64,000 nucleotides of DNA from Mycoavidus sp. B2-EB (GTDB lineage Bacteria; Pseudomonadota; Gammaproteobacteria; Burkholderiales; Burkholderiaceae): contig NZ_AP021872.1 in NCBI RefSeq assembly GCF_014218255.1, positions 186,001 through 250,000 of the forward strand. The letters are read 5' to 3'. This document shows, in pieces, positions 29,778 to 37,290 of the stretch. The notes under the pieces were generated by a model. That model saw only the letters and a program-made list of their open reading frames with translations, did no database searches and was not told where the DNA came from. Every line of letters starts with the position of its first letter. Position 1 is the first letter of the stretch. A program made the position numbers and the translations under genes.

Positions 29778-30271
29778 TGCAAATTTTAACGACAGATAAC
29801 CGCCACGATGCAGGCAGTAGAGAGTCCCAGTCAGACTCGCCACAACCAACGCCATCACAAGAACAGATGCAGCGGTTCGCGGATTTGCTCAAAAAAAAGC
29901 GAACCTCAGAAGCGCTGGGGGTGCCGTCGTCGCTCCCGTCGCCATTGGACACCTTTGGCGGCACACTTAAAACCGTTCATAGCCGGAGCCTAGCCCCGGC
30001 AACCCTGCGTGCGTTAGCGGAGAGCATCTTTATGCTTGCTGCAATCAAGATACAAAACGCAGGCAGTTCATTGCATGTTACGGTGCATTCAGGGATGCTT
30101 GCTGGCGTTGAAATGCGGGTTGCCCAACTCCAAGGCCGTCTCAAAATGACACTGCGCGCAGCTAATCCTCAACAATTTGAAGCGCTGAAAGGGATGCGGC
30201 ATAAACTTGAGCAGCAGATGTCTTCACTCTACTCACTTGAGAGCATATTAATTGAGCGTCTGTATGACTGA
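29777..30271 (+). CDS. sctP: T3SS needle-length / substrate-switch protein SctP-like
   Basis: 164 residues, short for a YscP-type ruler but near the size of SsaP. The N-terminal half is polar and probably disordered (SQSDSPQPTPSQEQMQ). The C-terminal part is a small folded domain (SLHVTVHSGMLAGVEMRVAQ, then LQGRLKMTLRAANPQQF), consistent with the switch domain that contacts SctU. Its end overlaps sctQ by eight bases. Confidence 0.68.
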   Translation: MQILTTDNRHDAGSRESQSDSPQPTPSQEQMQRFADLLKKKRTSEALGVPSSLPSPLDTFGGTLKTVHSRSLAPATLRALAESIFMLAAIKIQNAGSSLHVTVHSGMLAGVEMRVAQLQGRLKMTLRAANPQQFEALKGMRHKLEQQMSSLYSLESILIERLYD

Positions 30272-31355
30272 GCAAGCCTTTTTTGAAGCGCCGGAGTGGA
30301 CTGTCGCAGACGCGCATTTGCAGCAAGCGATTGGTAGCGGGCGGCAAAGTGAAACAGAGGGACTTTCGCTCCAATTGACCCAACGCGCACAAGCTTCGAA
30401 CCCTGCGCAACGCACGATGTTGCCGCTTGAATTATCGCTTAACGGCCAATCAGTCTGGATTTGGTTTGATGAAGTAGCGTTGCTGGAATGGCTGGAGCCG
30501 ATTCTACCCACGCCAGATTTTTCAGTGCTCGATGAGGGTTTGCGCGAAGCCGCGGCGGCCTGGACCTTAGCGCCGTGGCTAGATTGGTGTGTACAGCATG
30601 GGCTAGTGCCGCCATCGATTAAAGCGCTGGGCGCACCAGCATCGCCTCCTGCTCGATCTGATCAGCGAGAATATGCGGCCGACATGGTTTTGTCTTTGGT
30701 CTCTTCTAAAGATCTTCGTTGGCTTGATCTGCATCTCGATGCATTTCCATTAACCTGGTTGAGCGCCTTGGCAAAATGTATGACCGCCAGTCCGCATCAG
30801 CCGACGGAACAGCACACCGTCATCTCAGCTTGTGCGGCTTTTGCGCATTTATCTGTCGCCCAACTGACTGCATTAAAAGTAGGTGATGTCGTTATGGCTA
30901 GCTGGCAAGCTCCGCTTAAAAACGCTAGCCTGTTATTGGTATTGGACCGGCTGTTAGTGCAAATATGTCGGTTGGATGAAAATCATATTCAAATTGAGCG
31001 CATTATGGAGCCATTAGGCGAAGAAAATCATTTTATGACTGACACTCCTGAAGTCGCGGCGCACGCCCCTCTCGCAGAAGAGGTTCAGCCCGTAGCTGAA
31101 GATAATCTCACCCTCGGAAAGGTTGCTGCAAGTTTACCGCTGACCCTAGTTTTTGAAATTGGACAGATGACAGTGTCACTTGCAGCGCTTTCTCAGCTCA
31201 AAGAGGGAGATGTACTGGAAGCCGATTTGAAAACCACACCGGAAATTGGCATTCGCACTCAAGGCCGTTTAATTGCGACGGCGAGCCTAGTGCGCATTGG
31301 CGAGCGCCTGGGCGCCAAAATTACTCGCCTACTTGCGCCGGAAGAAACAAGATGA
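30264..31355 (+). CDS. sctQ: T3SS cytoplasmic ring protein SctQ
   Basis: Main part of the cytosolic sorting platform. About 363 residues from the ATG at 30264; a TTG at 30252 is also in frame. The C-terminal 80 residues (LPLTLVFEIGQMTVSLAALS, then QLKEGDVLEADL) form a SpoA domain as in FliN and SsaQ. An internal ATG at 31035 would give a 106-residue SpoA-only product, comparable with the short SsaQ product. The gene overlaps sctR by four bases. Confidence 0.9.
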   Translation: MTEQAFFEAPEWTVADAHLQQAIGSGRQSETEGLSLQLTQRAQASNPAQRTMLPLELSLNGQSVWIWFDEVALLEWLEPILPTPDFSVLDEGLREAAAAWTLAPWLDWCVQHGLVPPSIKALGAPASPPARSDQREYAADMVLSLVSSKDLRWLDLHLDAFPLTWLSALAKCMTASPHQPTEQHTVISACAAFAHLSVAQLTALKVGDVVMASWQAPLKNASLLLVLDRLLVQICRLDENHIQIERIMEPLGEENHFMTDTPEVAAHAPLAEEVQPVAEDNLTLGKVAASLPLTLVFEIGQMTVSLAALSQLKEGDVLEADLKTTPEIGIRTQGRLIATASLVRIGERLGAKITRLLAPEETR

Positions 31356-32002
31356 GTTTGCTCGATCACCCGCTGCAACTGATCGTTTTTCTTTTCCTGC
31401 TGTCGATTTTGCCTTTATTGGTTGTGCTTGGCACCTCGTTCTTAAAAATTTCGATTGTGCTGGCGCTTTTGCGCAATGCACTTGGCATTCAGCATGTGCC
31501 GCCAAATATTGCACTTTATGCGATTTCGCTCGTGCTGACGGCCTATGTGATGACGCCTGTCGGTTTACAGGTCAGCGATGCGCTCAAAGCCCATCCCGTG
31601 GAATTTAGCTCGCCTGAATCAGTGAGCCAAATCGATGAGAGCGTGCTCGCCCCATATCGGGCGTTTCTAAAACGCCATACGCCACCGCGGCAAACGCATT
31701 TCTTTGTTGATATTGGACAGCGCACTTGGCCGGAGCAATATAAGGAGCGGCTCGATGTCAATTCTTTATTAGTCCTGATGCCAGCGTTTGCGATTGGTCA
31801 ATTGATTGAAGCGTTTAAAATGGGTTTGCTGATTTTTCTTCCCTTTCTCGCGATTGACCTGATCGTTTCAATCCTTTTGCTTTCCCTCGGCATGATGATG
31901 GTGTCACCGCTCACCATTGCCTTACCTTTCAAGCTCCTGTTATTCGTACTCATGGGGGGCTGGGAGAAACTCTTGTCACAATTAATGCTTTCTTACTCAT
32001 GA
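31352..32002 (+). CDS. sctR: T3SS export apparatus protein SctR
   Basis: 216 residues with four hydrophobic segments, FliP/YscR family. Conserved stretches are LVVLGTSFLKISIVLALLRN near the N-terminus, the MPAFAIGQLIEAFKMGLLIF segment and IDLIVSILLLSLGMMMVSP. SctR forms the pseudo-helical core of the export gate with SctS and SctT. It is coupled to sctQ and sctS by ATGA overlaps. Confidence 0.96.
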   Translation: MSLLDHPLQLIVFLFLLSILPLLVVLGTSFLKISIVLALLRNALGIQHVPPNIALYAISLVLTAYVMTPVGLQVSDALKAHPVEFSSPESVSQIDESVLAPYRAFLKRHTPPRQTHFFVDIGQRTWPEQYKERLDVNSLLVLMPAFAIGQLIEAFKMGLLIFLPFLAIDLIVSILLLSLGMMMVSPLTIALPFKLLLFVLMGGWEKLLSQLMLSYS

Positions 32003-32268
32003 GTGACTCCATCCTGATCCATATGACGACGCAGCTACTTTGGGTCGTCTTATTGCTTGCATTGCCTATTGTGGTTGCTGTAGCGCTGGTTAGTCTAGCG
32101 GTGAGCTTAATGCAAACCCTGACTCAATTACAAGATCAAACCGTGCAATTTATTTTTAAGTTGCTCACGGCCGCGCTGACTTTGCTCGTGACGTATCGCT
32201 GGATTGGCCTCACTTTACTGAATTATAGCGATATGGTGTTTCAACAACTGTCTGATATGAGGCGTTGA
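31999..32268 (+). CDS. sctS: T3SS export apparatus protein SctS
   Basis: 89 residues with two membrane segments, FliQ/YscS family. Visible features are the second-segment polar loop SLMQTLTQLQDQTVQFIFKL, diagnostic for the family, and the N-terminal LLWVVLLLALPIVVAVALVS. It fits between sctR and sctT in the universal order. Confidence 0.95.
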   Translation: MSDSILIHMTTQLLWVVLLLALPIVVAVALVSLAVSLMQTLTQLQDQTVQFIFKLLTAALTLLVTYRWIGLTLLNYSDMVFQQLSDMRR

Positions 32269-32270
32269 AT

Positions 32271-33071
32271 ATGACGGCCTGGGCCGCCTGGGCGCCCCTA
32301 TTAAAAATGCTGGCGCTCTGCATGATGCGCCCGCTTGGCGTCATGGCGTTGCTTTCTGTCACTAGCCCTCGCATGTTAGGTGGCGTATTAATCAGAAACG
32401 CACTTGCGTTGTTAATCGCTTTACCTGCCGTGCCTATCGCTCTTGCCTGGGCGCACAGCGCTGCGCCGCCAGAGGGCTTTGCTTTTGCCGGCATGATGTT
32501 AAGCGAATTTTCAGCGGGCCTATATATTGGGCTTTTAGCGGCGATCCCATTCTGGGCGGTGGCTGTTGCGGGCGAGTTTATCGACACTGCACGCGGCGCT
32601 GGGTTAGCTGAAATTTTAAACCCAGCGCTAGGCGAAGAAGTTTCATTATTCTCGCTCCTTTTCGTACAATTATTAGCGGCGCTATTTTTTGTGGGAGGCG
32701 GCTTTAATCTACTGCTGGCAACGATTTATCAATCCTATAGTAAATTGCCGCTTGGGCAAGCGCTGTTAATGAATCAAGACACCGCTTTTTTTATGATCCA
32801 CCAATGGCGTCTTGTGCTTGAATTAGGCGTTAGCTTTGCGCTACCGGCCGTGGCCTTGATGCTGTTGGTTGATTTCTCGTTTGGCTTGATTAACCGCACC
32901 GCTGGTCAACTCGACGTATTTTTTATTGCGATGCCAATCAAATCCATTTTTGCCTGTTTAGCATTGATTTTTGGACTGCGTTTAGGGCTTGGCCATTATT
33001 TGGATCGATTTGACGAAATTTGGCTAATCGTGCGTCGATTGTTGGAACTCAGCGCAACCAAGGCTGCATAA
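32271..33071 (+). CDS. sctT: T3SS export apparatus protein SctT
   Basis: 266 residues with about six to eight membrane segments, FliR/YscT family. The ATG at 32271 is taken as the start; a TTG at 32265 overlapping the sctS stop is an alternative. Family-like stretches are EFSAGLYIGLLAAIPFWAVA, VAGEFIDTARGAG and LMLLVDFSFGLINRTAGQLD, the last followed by VFFIAMPIKS. Confidence 0.94.
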   Translation: MTAWAAWAPLLKMLALCMMRPLGVMALLSVTSPRMLGGVLIRNALALLIALPAVPIALAWAHSAAPPEGFAFAGMMLSEFSAGLYIGLLAAIPFWAVAVAGEFIDTARGAGLAEILNPALGEEVSLFSLLFVQLLAALFFVGGGFNLLLATIYQSYSKLPLGQALLMNQDTAFFMIHQWRLVLELGVSFALPAVALMLLVDFSFGLINRTAGQLDVFFIAMPIKSIFACLALIFGLRLGLGHYLDRFDEIWLIVRRLLELSATKAA

Positions 33072-33072
33072 A

Positions 33073-34131
33073 ATGGCCGAAAAAACCGAACAGCCCACCC
33101 CCAAGAAACTCAAAGACGCGCGTGAAGAAGGGCAGGTTGCAAAAAGCGTCGAAATTATCCAAGGGATGCAATTGCTAATAGCCGCGCTCTGGTTTTGGCT
33201 AGAAGGGCCGAAGTTGATTGCTGCGCTGCAAGATAATTTTGGTCAGGCAATTCAATACATGGCATTGCCGTTTGAGCAAGCGCTGTTAAGAATTTTTCTA
33301 GCGTGTATACAAGTATTAGTGCGCTTTACCGGTTCATTGGCAGCGGTATTGCTCCTGGTTACCATCATAACAGGGCTTGCGCAAACGGGTTTTCTCTTTG
33401 CGCCAAAAAAACTCAAACCTAAGCTTAGCTCAATTAGCATTCTGCAAAATTTAAAAAATCTTTTCTCGCTGAAAAAACTTTATACCTTACTCCGCACGAT
33501 ATTTAAGATTATCCTGCTGGGTTCTGTTTTCGCTTATATCTTAGGCCGCTATGGTAAATCTTTAATTTATTTGCCAGAATGCGGTGTGCACTGCGCAATT
33601 CCAGTCGTAGCTAAGTTATGTAGCTGGCTGATTGGCTGTGTGCTAGCTTTCTATATAATATTTGCGATCACTGACTATTTATTTGAGCGCTACCAGCTCA
33701 TCAAGCAATTGCGCATGAGCAAGGAAGACATTAAACACGAGTTTAAGGATACAGAAGGCAACCCACACATTAAAGGGCACATTCGTCAATTGCATGAAGA
33801 AATGCAAGACAGCGATATGTCTGGCCGCGTTGAACGAGCCAGTGCCGTGATTAAAAATCCTACACATCTTGCAATATGTATATACTACAAGCAAGGTGAA
33901 ACGCCACTGCCAATCGTCACCGAAAAAGGCGAAGGGCGTAAGGCATTACAAGTGCTTGAATTGGCGCAGATTTATAAAGTGCCGGTAGTGGCGAATGTTG
34001 CGCTTGCGCGACAATTGATGGCGGATACTAAGATTGGGGATTATATCCCTGATAAATTGTTTGAGCCGGTGGCTGAGGTGTTGAGGATTGCGATGTTGGA
34101 GTTGGATGGAGAGGGGCAAGTCCACGTTTGA
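33073..34131 (+). CDS. sctU: T3SS export switch protein SctU
   Basis: 352 residues. Four membrane segments in the first 200 residues are followed by a cytoplasmic domain with the autocleavage motif NPTH at residues 262-265, the site where FlhB/YscU proteins cut between Asn and Pro to switch substrate class. The N-terminus EKTEQPTPKKLKDAREEGQV is typical. It is the last recognisable gene of the operon. Confidence 0.96.
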   Translation: MAEKTEQPTPKKLKDAREEGQVAKSVEIIQGMQLLIAALWFWLEGPKLIAALQDNFGQAIQYMALPFEQALLRIFLACIQVLVRFTGSLAAVLLLVTIITGLAQTGFLFAPKKLKPKLSSISILQNLKNLFSLKKLYTLLRTIFKIILLGSVFAYILGRYGKSLIYLPECGVHCAIPVVAKLCSWLIGCVLAFYIIFAITDYLFERYQLIKQLRMSKEDIKHEFKDTEGNPHIKGHIRQLHEEMQDSDMSGRVERASAVIKNPTHLAICIYYKQGETPLPIVTEKGEGRKALQVLELAQIYKVPVVANVALARQLMADTKIGDYIPDKLFEPVAEVLRIAMLELDGEGQVHV

Positions 34132-34339
34132 AGGTAAACGTATAAAATTGTTTGATTTTGAGAAACTCTACCGAGAGATTTCTAGGATAGAATGGGCATA
34201 AGTCATATCGATAGCTTTAGAATAAGAATGGACCGAATATAGCAAAATAGTGTTTTGTATTTTTTTAACAGTTATTAAAATTTGACTAGTTCGCTATAAA
34301 ATGAAGATTGGCTAAGAGCTAGAATTAACGGGGAAATAG

Positions 34340-35476
34340 ATGAAATCATGCATTTTTGTAATGATGGCTGTTCTGACTGTGGTTGCGTGTGGGGGCGGGG
34401 ATGGCGGACCGTCTGAAAACAATGTCTCATCGAGGCATGTTAATACCTCATCTGTAGCGGCAGGGGGCGGGAATAGCAGACCGTCTGAAAACGGTGTCTC
34501 ATCTGATCATGCTAATATTGATACCTCATCTATAGAGACAGCGTCTGGAGATGGATCAAGGAGTGTTCCTGTAGACGGGGCTGAAATAGTCCTAGAAAAT
34601 TCGACGTCCACTGAAGTAAGTGCGGCGGCGGGTAGTAAGTCTAAGCGTAAAAGGAGTATTAGGGATCCTCACGCTAAGTTTGAAGATATTCATTATCGTT
34701 CAGTTTTTGAAAAACTTTTTGATTTCGAAGGAAGTCATGTTACGGACAGAGAGACCTTATCATTAATAGAAATTGCGAGCATATTAGGCGGCGCGTACAG
34801 AGAAAATGGGAAAAATAAGGCTGAAAAAAAAGATGTAAAAGAATTAGTTCAAGATTATATAGATGAAAATGAAAAGATTCTAAAAGAAAACCCTGATGCT
34901 TTAAAGGTAAGAAAAATTATTTTAGAGAAAATTGTATCGAAAGAAATTTATTTAGAGGAAGCTTTAAAGAAAAGATTCTTGGGCAAGTTGAGTCAGCCTG
35001 GTGAGAATGCCGGGCAAGATGTGGTTAATAAATACCTGCAAGACGAAGCAAAGGCTATAAACACTGCATTCAATTATGGCATGATACTGCTAGGGGTTTA
35101 TGCATCTACATATGCATTGAACTATCATCCCGAAGGTCTTCCGCAAAAGGGTATTCAGATCCCTGAGAAGAATTTTGAAATTAGGGGGGCCAGCATTAGC
35201 GATGAAGTTTCTGTTAATAGGCTAATGGTTTCAGTGTGGAGGTCTAAAGAAAGTCATTCTTCGAACTCTGCTCAAATTCAAGGTGTGCGTTATTATAGTG
35301 ACAACGATCAAAATTTTCCGAGCAAGAATAAGGGAAATCAAGAAGGGTGGTATAGTTTTAGTTCTAACGACCCTGATGGAGAGCCGAAATACTTAGAAGG
35401 TGTTAAGCGTGGTGAAATTGCTAGTTGGCTGAACGAGCCAAGCAACAGAGTCACTGATTTTATGTATTTTGATTAA
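34340..35476 (+). CDS. Orphan lipoprotein with tandem repeat and basic stretch
   Basis: 378 residues, AT-rich relative to the T3SS genes, not recognised. The N-terminus is a lipoprotein signal ending VVAC (Cys17). Residues 18-41 and 42-66 are a 24-residue tandem repeat (GGGDGGPSENNVSS, GGGNSRPSENGVSS), matched at DNA level by copies 72 bases apart. A basic stretch KSKRKR at about residues 100-105 resembles a monopartite nuclear localisation signal. The rest is helical, then a Ser/Asn-rich C-terminal region. A TATAAA lies about 40 bases upstream of the ATG. The lipobox argues for Sec export, so it may be a surface protein rather than a T3SS substrate. Confidence 0.72.
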   Translation: MKSCIFVMMAVLTVVACGGGDGGPSENNVSSRHVNTSSVAAGGGNSRPSENGVSSDHANIDTSSIETASGDGSRSVPVDGAEIVLENSTSTEVSAAAGSKSKRKRSIRDPHAKFEDIHYRSVFEKLFDFEGSHVTDRETLSLIEIASILGGAYRENGKNKAEKKDVKELVQDYIDENEKILKENPDALKVRKIILEKIVSKEIYLEEALKKRFLGKLSQPGENAGQDVVNKYLQDEAKAINTAFNYGMILLGVYASTYALNYHPEGLPQKGIQIPEKNFEIRGASISDEVSVNRLMVSVWRSKESHSSNSAQIQGVRYYSDNDQNFPSKNKGNQEGWYSFSSNDPDGEPKYLEGVKRGEIASWLNEPSNRVTDFMYFD

Positions 35477-35615
35477 GATGATTTTGTGTGGCGGAACAAC
35501 GGGAAATAGGCACCAGGCTGTGAATACATTTAAAGGATCTTTCTGGGTGACGGGGGGAGATTCCAAGTTATTGGCCGAGTTTACGCCACGCCTTCTGAAA
35601 TGCAGAGTGGCTTGA

Positions 35616-35783
35616 TCAAATCGGTTAAGATACTGCGAAAACCTCAAATGCCAAGCCTCTCACATTGGCGACTATATGACCCGCGCTAACGATCCTCCTC
35701 CAGGCAACACCGTTATCTGGAGGGGAGTGCGAAAACTCATCGATATACAGCTAGGTTTTGAACTCGCTCAAAGTTGTGGGTAA
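35616..35783 (+). pseudogene. 3' remnant of IS4-family (Tn5/IS50-type) transposase
   Basis: The frame ending in TAA at 35781-35783 reads SHIGDYMTRANDPPPGNTVI, then WRGVRKLIDIQLGFELA. This fits the C-terminal end of Tn5-type transposases, which read I-x-x-L-G-G-(Y/F)-L-x-R-x-D-x-P-P-G-x-x-x-x-W-x-G. The frame is closed upstream by TGA at 35613, and no catalytic domain is left. The remnant lies between the lipoprotein gene and the membrane coiled-coil genes and shows that insertion sequences have moved here. The call rests on recalled family pattern. Confidence 0.65.
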
Positions 35784-35790
35784 TTGTAAG

Positions 35791-36591
35791 TTATGGATTG
35801 CTTATGAAAGAAGAATTACTTGCTAAAGAAGAATTACTTCCCTGGCTTGTGCTTCGAATCCGTGACGATTTGTAAGCCCTTCTTAGGTCGTTCAGATTTA
35901 TAGATCTACTCATTAGCTCGTCATTACCCTCGTTGAGGGTTTCTCCAACTGTGGCTCCGGTCCTTTCGGAATCTATATCAGCCAAATTAGTTTGCCCGTC
36001 TTCAGTTTCTGGGAGTGTGGCGTCATTTTGTGTAATTTGAGGAGAAATTATATTTTCAGCTTCATCAAAGACATTTATTGATGAATTACTTGTCGATCTG
36101 GCGAGACTTTTAATTTCGTTTACCTGATTTTCTAGTGTTTGCACTCGCTCGAGTAAAAGGTCTATTGATTCTTGGTGCTCTTTCTTTAAGGTTGCCGGCT
36201 TCCTAGAAGCACAGCTAATTGCAATAAAAGCATAGGCGGAAAGGACTGTACATAAAGCTAGTACTACCTGTATAACCTCTGGATTTAACTGATCAACCCG
36301 CGCAGAAATTCGATTCACCTCTGTTGTCATCGAACCTATATGATTCAAAAAACTGCTTGCCTGTTGCTGTGGTTGCCAAGAGTTTTTCTCTAGCTCTCTA
36401 ATAAAGCGAGGGGGCGAATTCTCATTTCCCGTCCTAGCGCAGAACCCTTCATCCTTATAAAGCTGCAAAACTTGGTTTAAATGAAGATCGCATAAATCTG
36501 GCACTTGTTTATTTTGGGCTTTTGTTTCCGTATCCCAAAAGTTAGGAAGCCAAGAGGAAAATAGAGATGTAACAGAGGATGGAATTTGCAT
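35791..36591 (-). CDS. Single-membrane-segment coiled-coil protein, paralogue 1
   Basis: 266 residues from the ATG at 36591. GGAG six bases upstream and a matching GGAG-N6-ATGCAAATTC in the neighbouring pseudogene decide this start. One hydrophobic segment (about residues 106-127, VIQVVLALCTVLSAYAFIAI), then a coiled coil (LLLERVQTLENQVNEIKSLA), an acidic stretch with ETEDGQTNLADI, and a Ser/Arg-rich tail. Shared blocks with the 549-residue neighbour (LLER-x-Q-x-LE-x-QV, ETED-x-Q-x-NL-x-x-I, L-x-x-AY) show common origin. Function unknown. The layout recalls a one-segment T3SS translocator (SctB), or a host-membrane effector. No Sec signal peptide is visible. Confidence 0.72.
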   Translation of the reverse strand: MQIPSSVTSLFSSWLPNFWDTETKAQNKQVPDLCDLHLNQVLQLYKDEGFCARTGNENSPPRFIRELEKNSWQPQQQASSFLNHIGSMTTEVNRISARVDQLNPEVIQVVLALCTVLSAYAFIAISCASRKPATLKKEHQESIDLLLERVQTLENQVNEIKSLARSTSNSSINVFDEAENIISPQITQNDATLPETEDGQTNLADIDSERTGATVGETLNEGNDELMSRSINLNDLRRAYKSSRIRSTSQGSNSSLASNSSFISNP

Positions 36592-36606
36592 TATCGGCTC
36601 CAGCAA

Positions 36607-37239
36607 GAAGAAAAAGTTTTGAAAATATAAGAAGTTTTAATAAAGAAGCGGAGATTTTTGACTAATGCGATTAAGTCCTGGTTGGGTGGGCTTGAATTGA
36701 TTGGAAGTTGTTAAGTGATAAAAAGACTACCGCAATCATCACTATTGTGTGAGAAAGCAGCGTAATAAGCACTGAAATTTTCCGAAAACGAATAACTATC
36801 AAAAAAATTGTCTTGAAAATTTGGTAACATAGCTTTCCTATTTATTTCAAATATTAGCAGATTCTCAATTTCCCTCATCATACACTGATTTATTGTTTAA
36901 TTCAAAATTGAATTTTGTCCTCTCTTCGTTTGTACTGGTTTTTTTGAAGGCTTAAGCCTAATCTAATTGGAAATTGAAAAGATCTTTTTCTGAAAATAAG
37001 GTAAAAAGTATGGGATTGGATTTTTAATGTAAATCTATCGATCGCGATTTTTTATATAAATCATTAATGTTTATTTAGGAAATTTGAAACTCACTTTGTC
37101 TCTATCAAATTTCCTCCGTACTTTATTTACGTATCAATTAAGGCAATTCGTCCAAAAAAGTGGTTAACTTGTATCGTTTTATCTTCCAATTCGGGCTACC
37201 CCCTCTTTTGATGCAGGCATAATACAGCAAGCTTCTTTG
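36607..37239. other. AT-rich intergenic region without recognisable gene
   Basis: Very AT-rich stretch between paralogues 1 and 2. I see no open frame of useful length, no tRNA and no clear insertion-sequence end. It presumably holds the promoter of the minus-strand gene at 36591. Confidence 0.6.
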
Positions 37240-37287
37240 CACTAAATACTCTCCCAGAGGGGGCATTACTTATCCTTTAATTTAGTG
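37240..37287. repeat. Inverted repeat just after the 549-residue gene
   Basis: CACTAAAT (37240-37247) and ATTTAGTG (37280-37287) are perfect eight-base inverted copies, separated by 32 bases. A small CTCT-CCC-AGAG hairpin and a G-run lie between them. It lies directly 3' of the minus-strand gene that ends at 37291, so it may end that transcript. There is no clean T tract. Confidence 0.4.
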
Positions 37288-37290
37288 TCC

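Noticed and set aside
35393-35647. 84-codon minus-strand frame at the end of the lipoprotein gene
   Set aside because: It overlaps the 3' end of that gene and the transposase remnant, has no ribosome site and has no recognisable motif.
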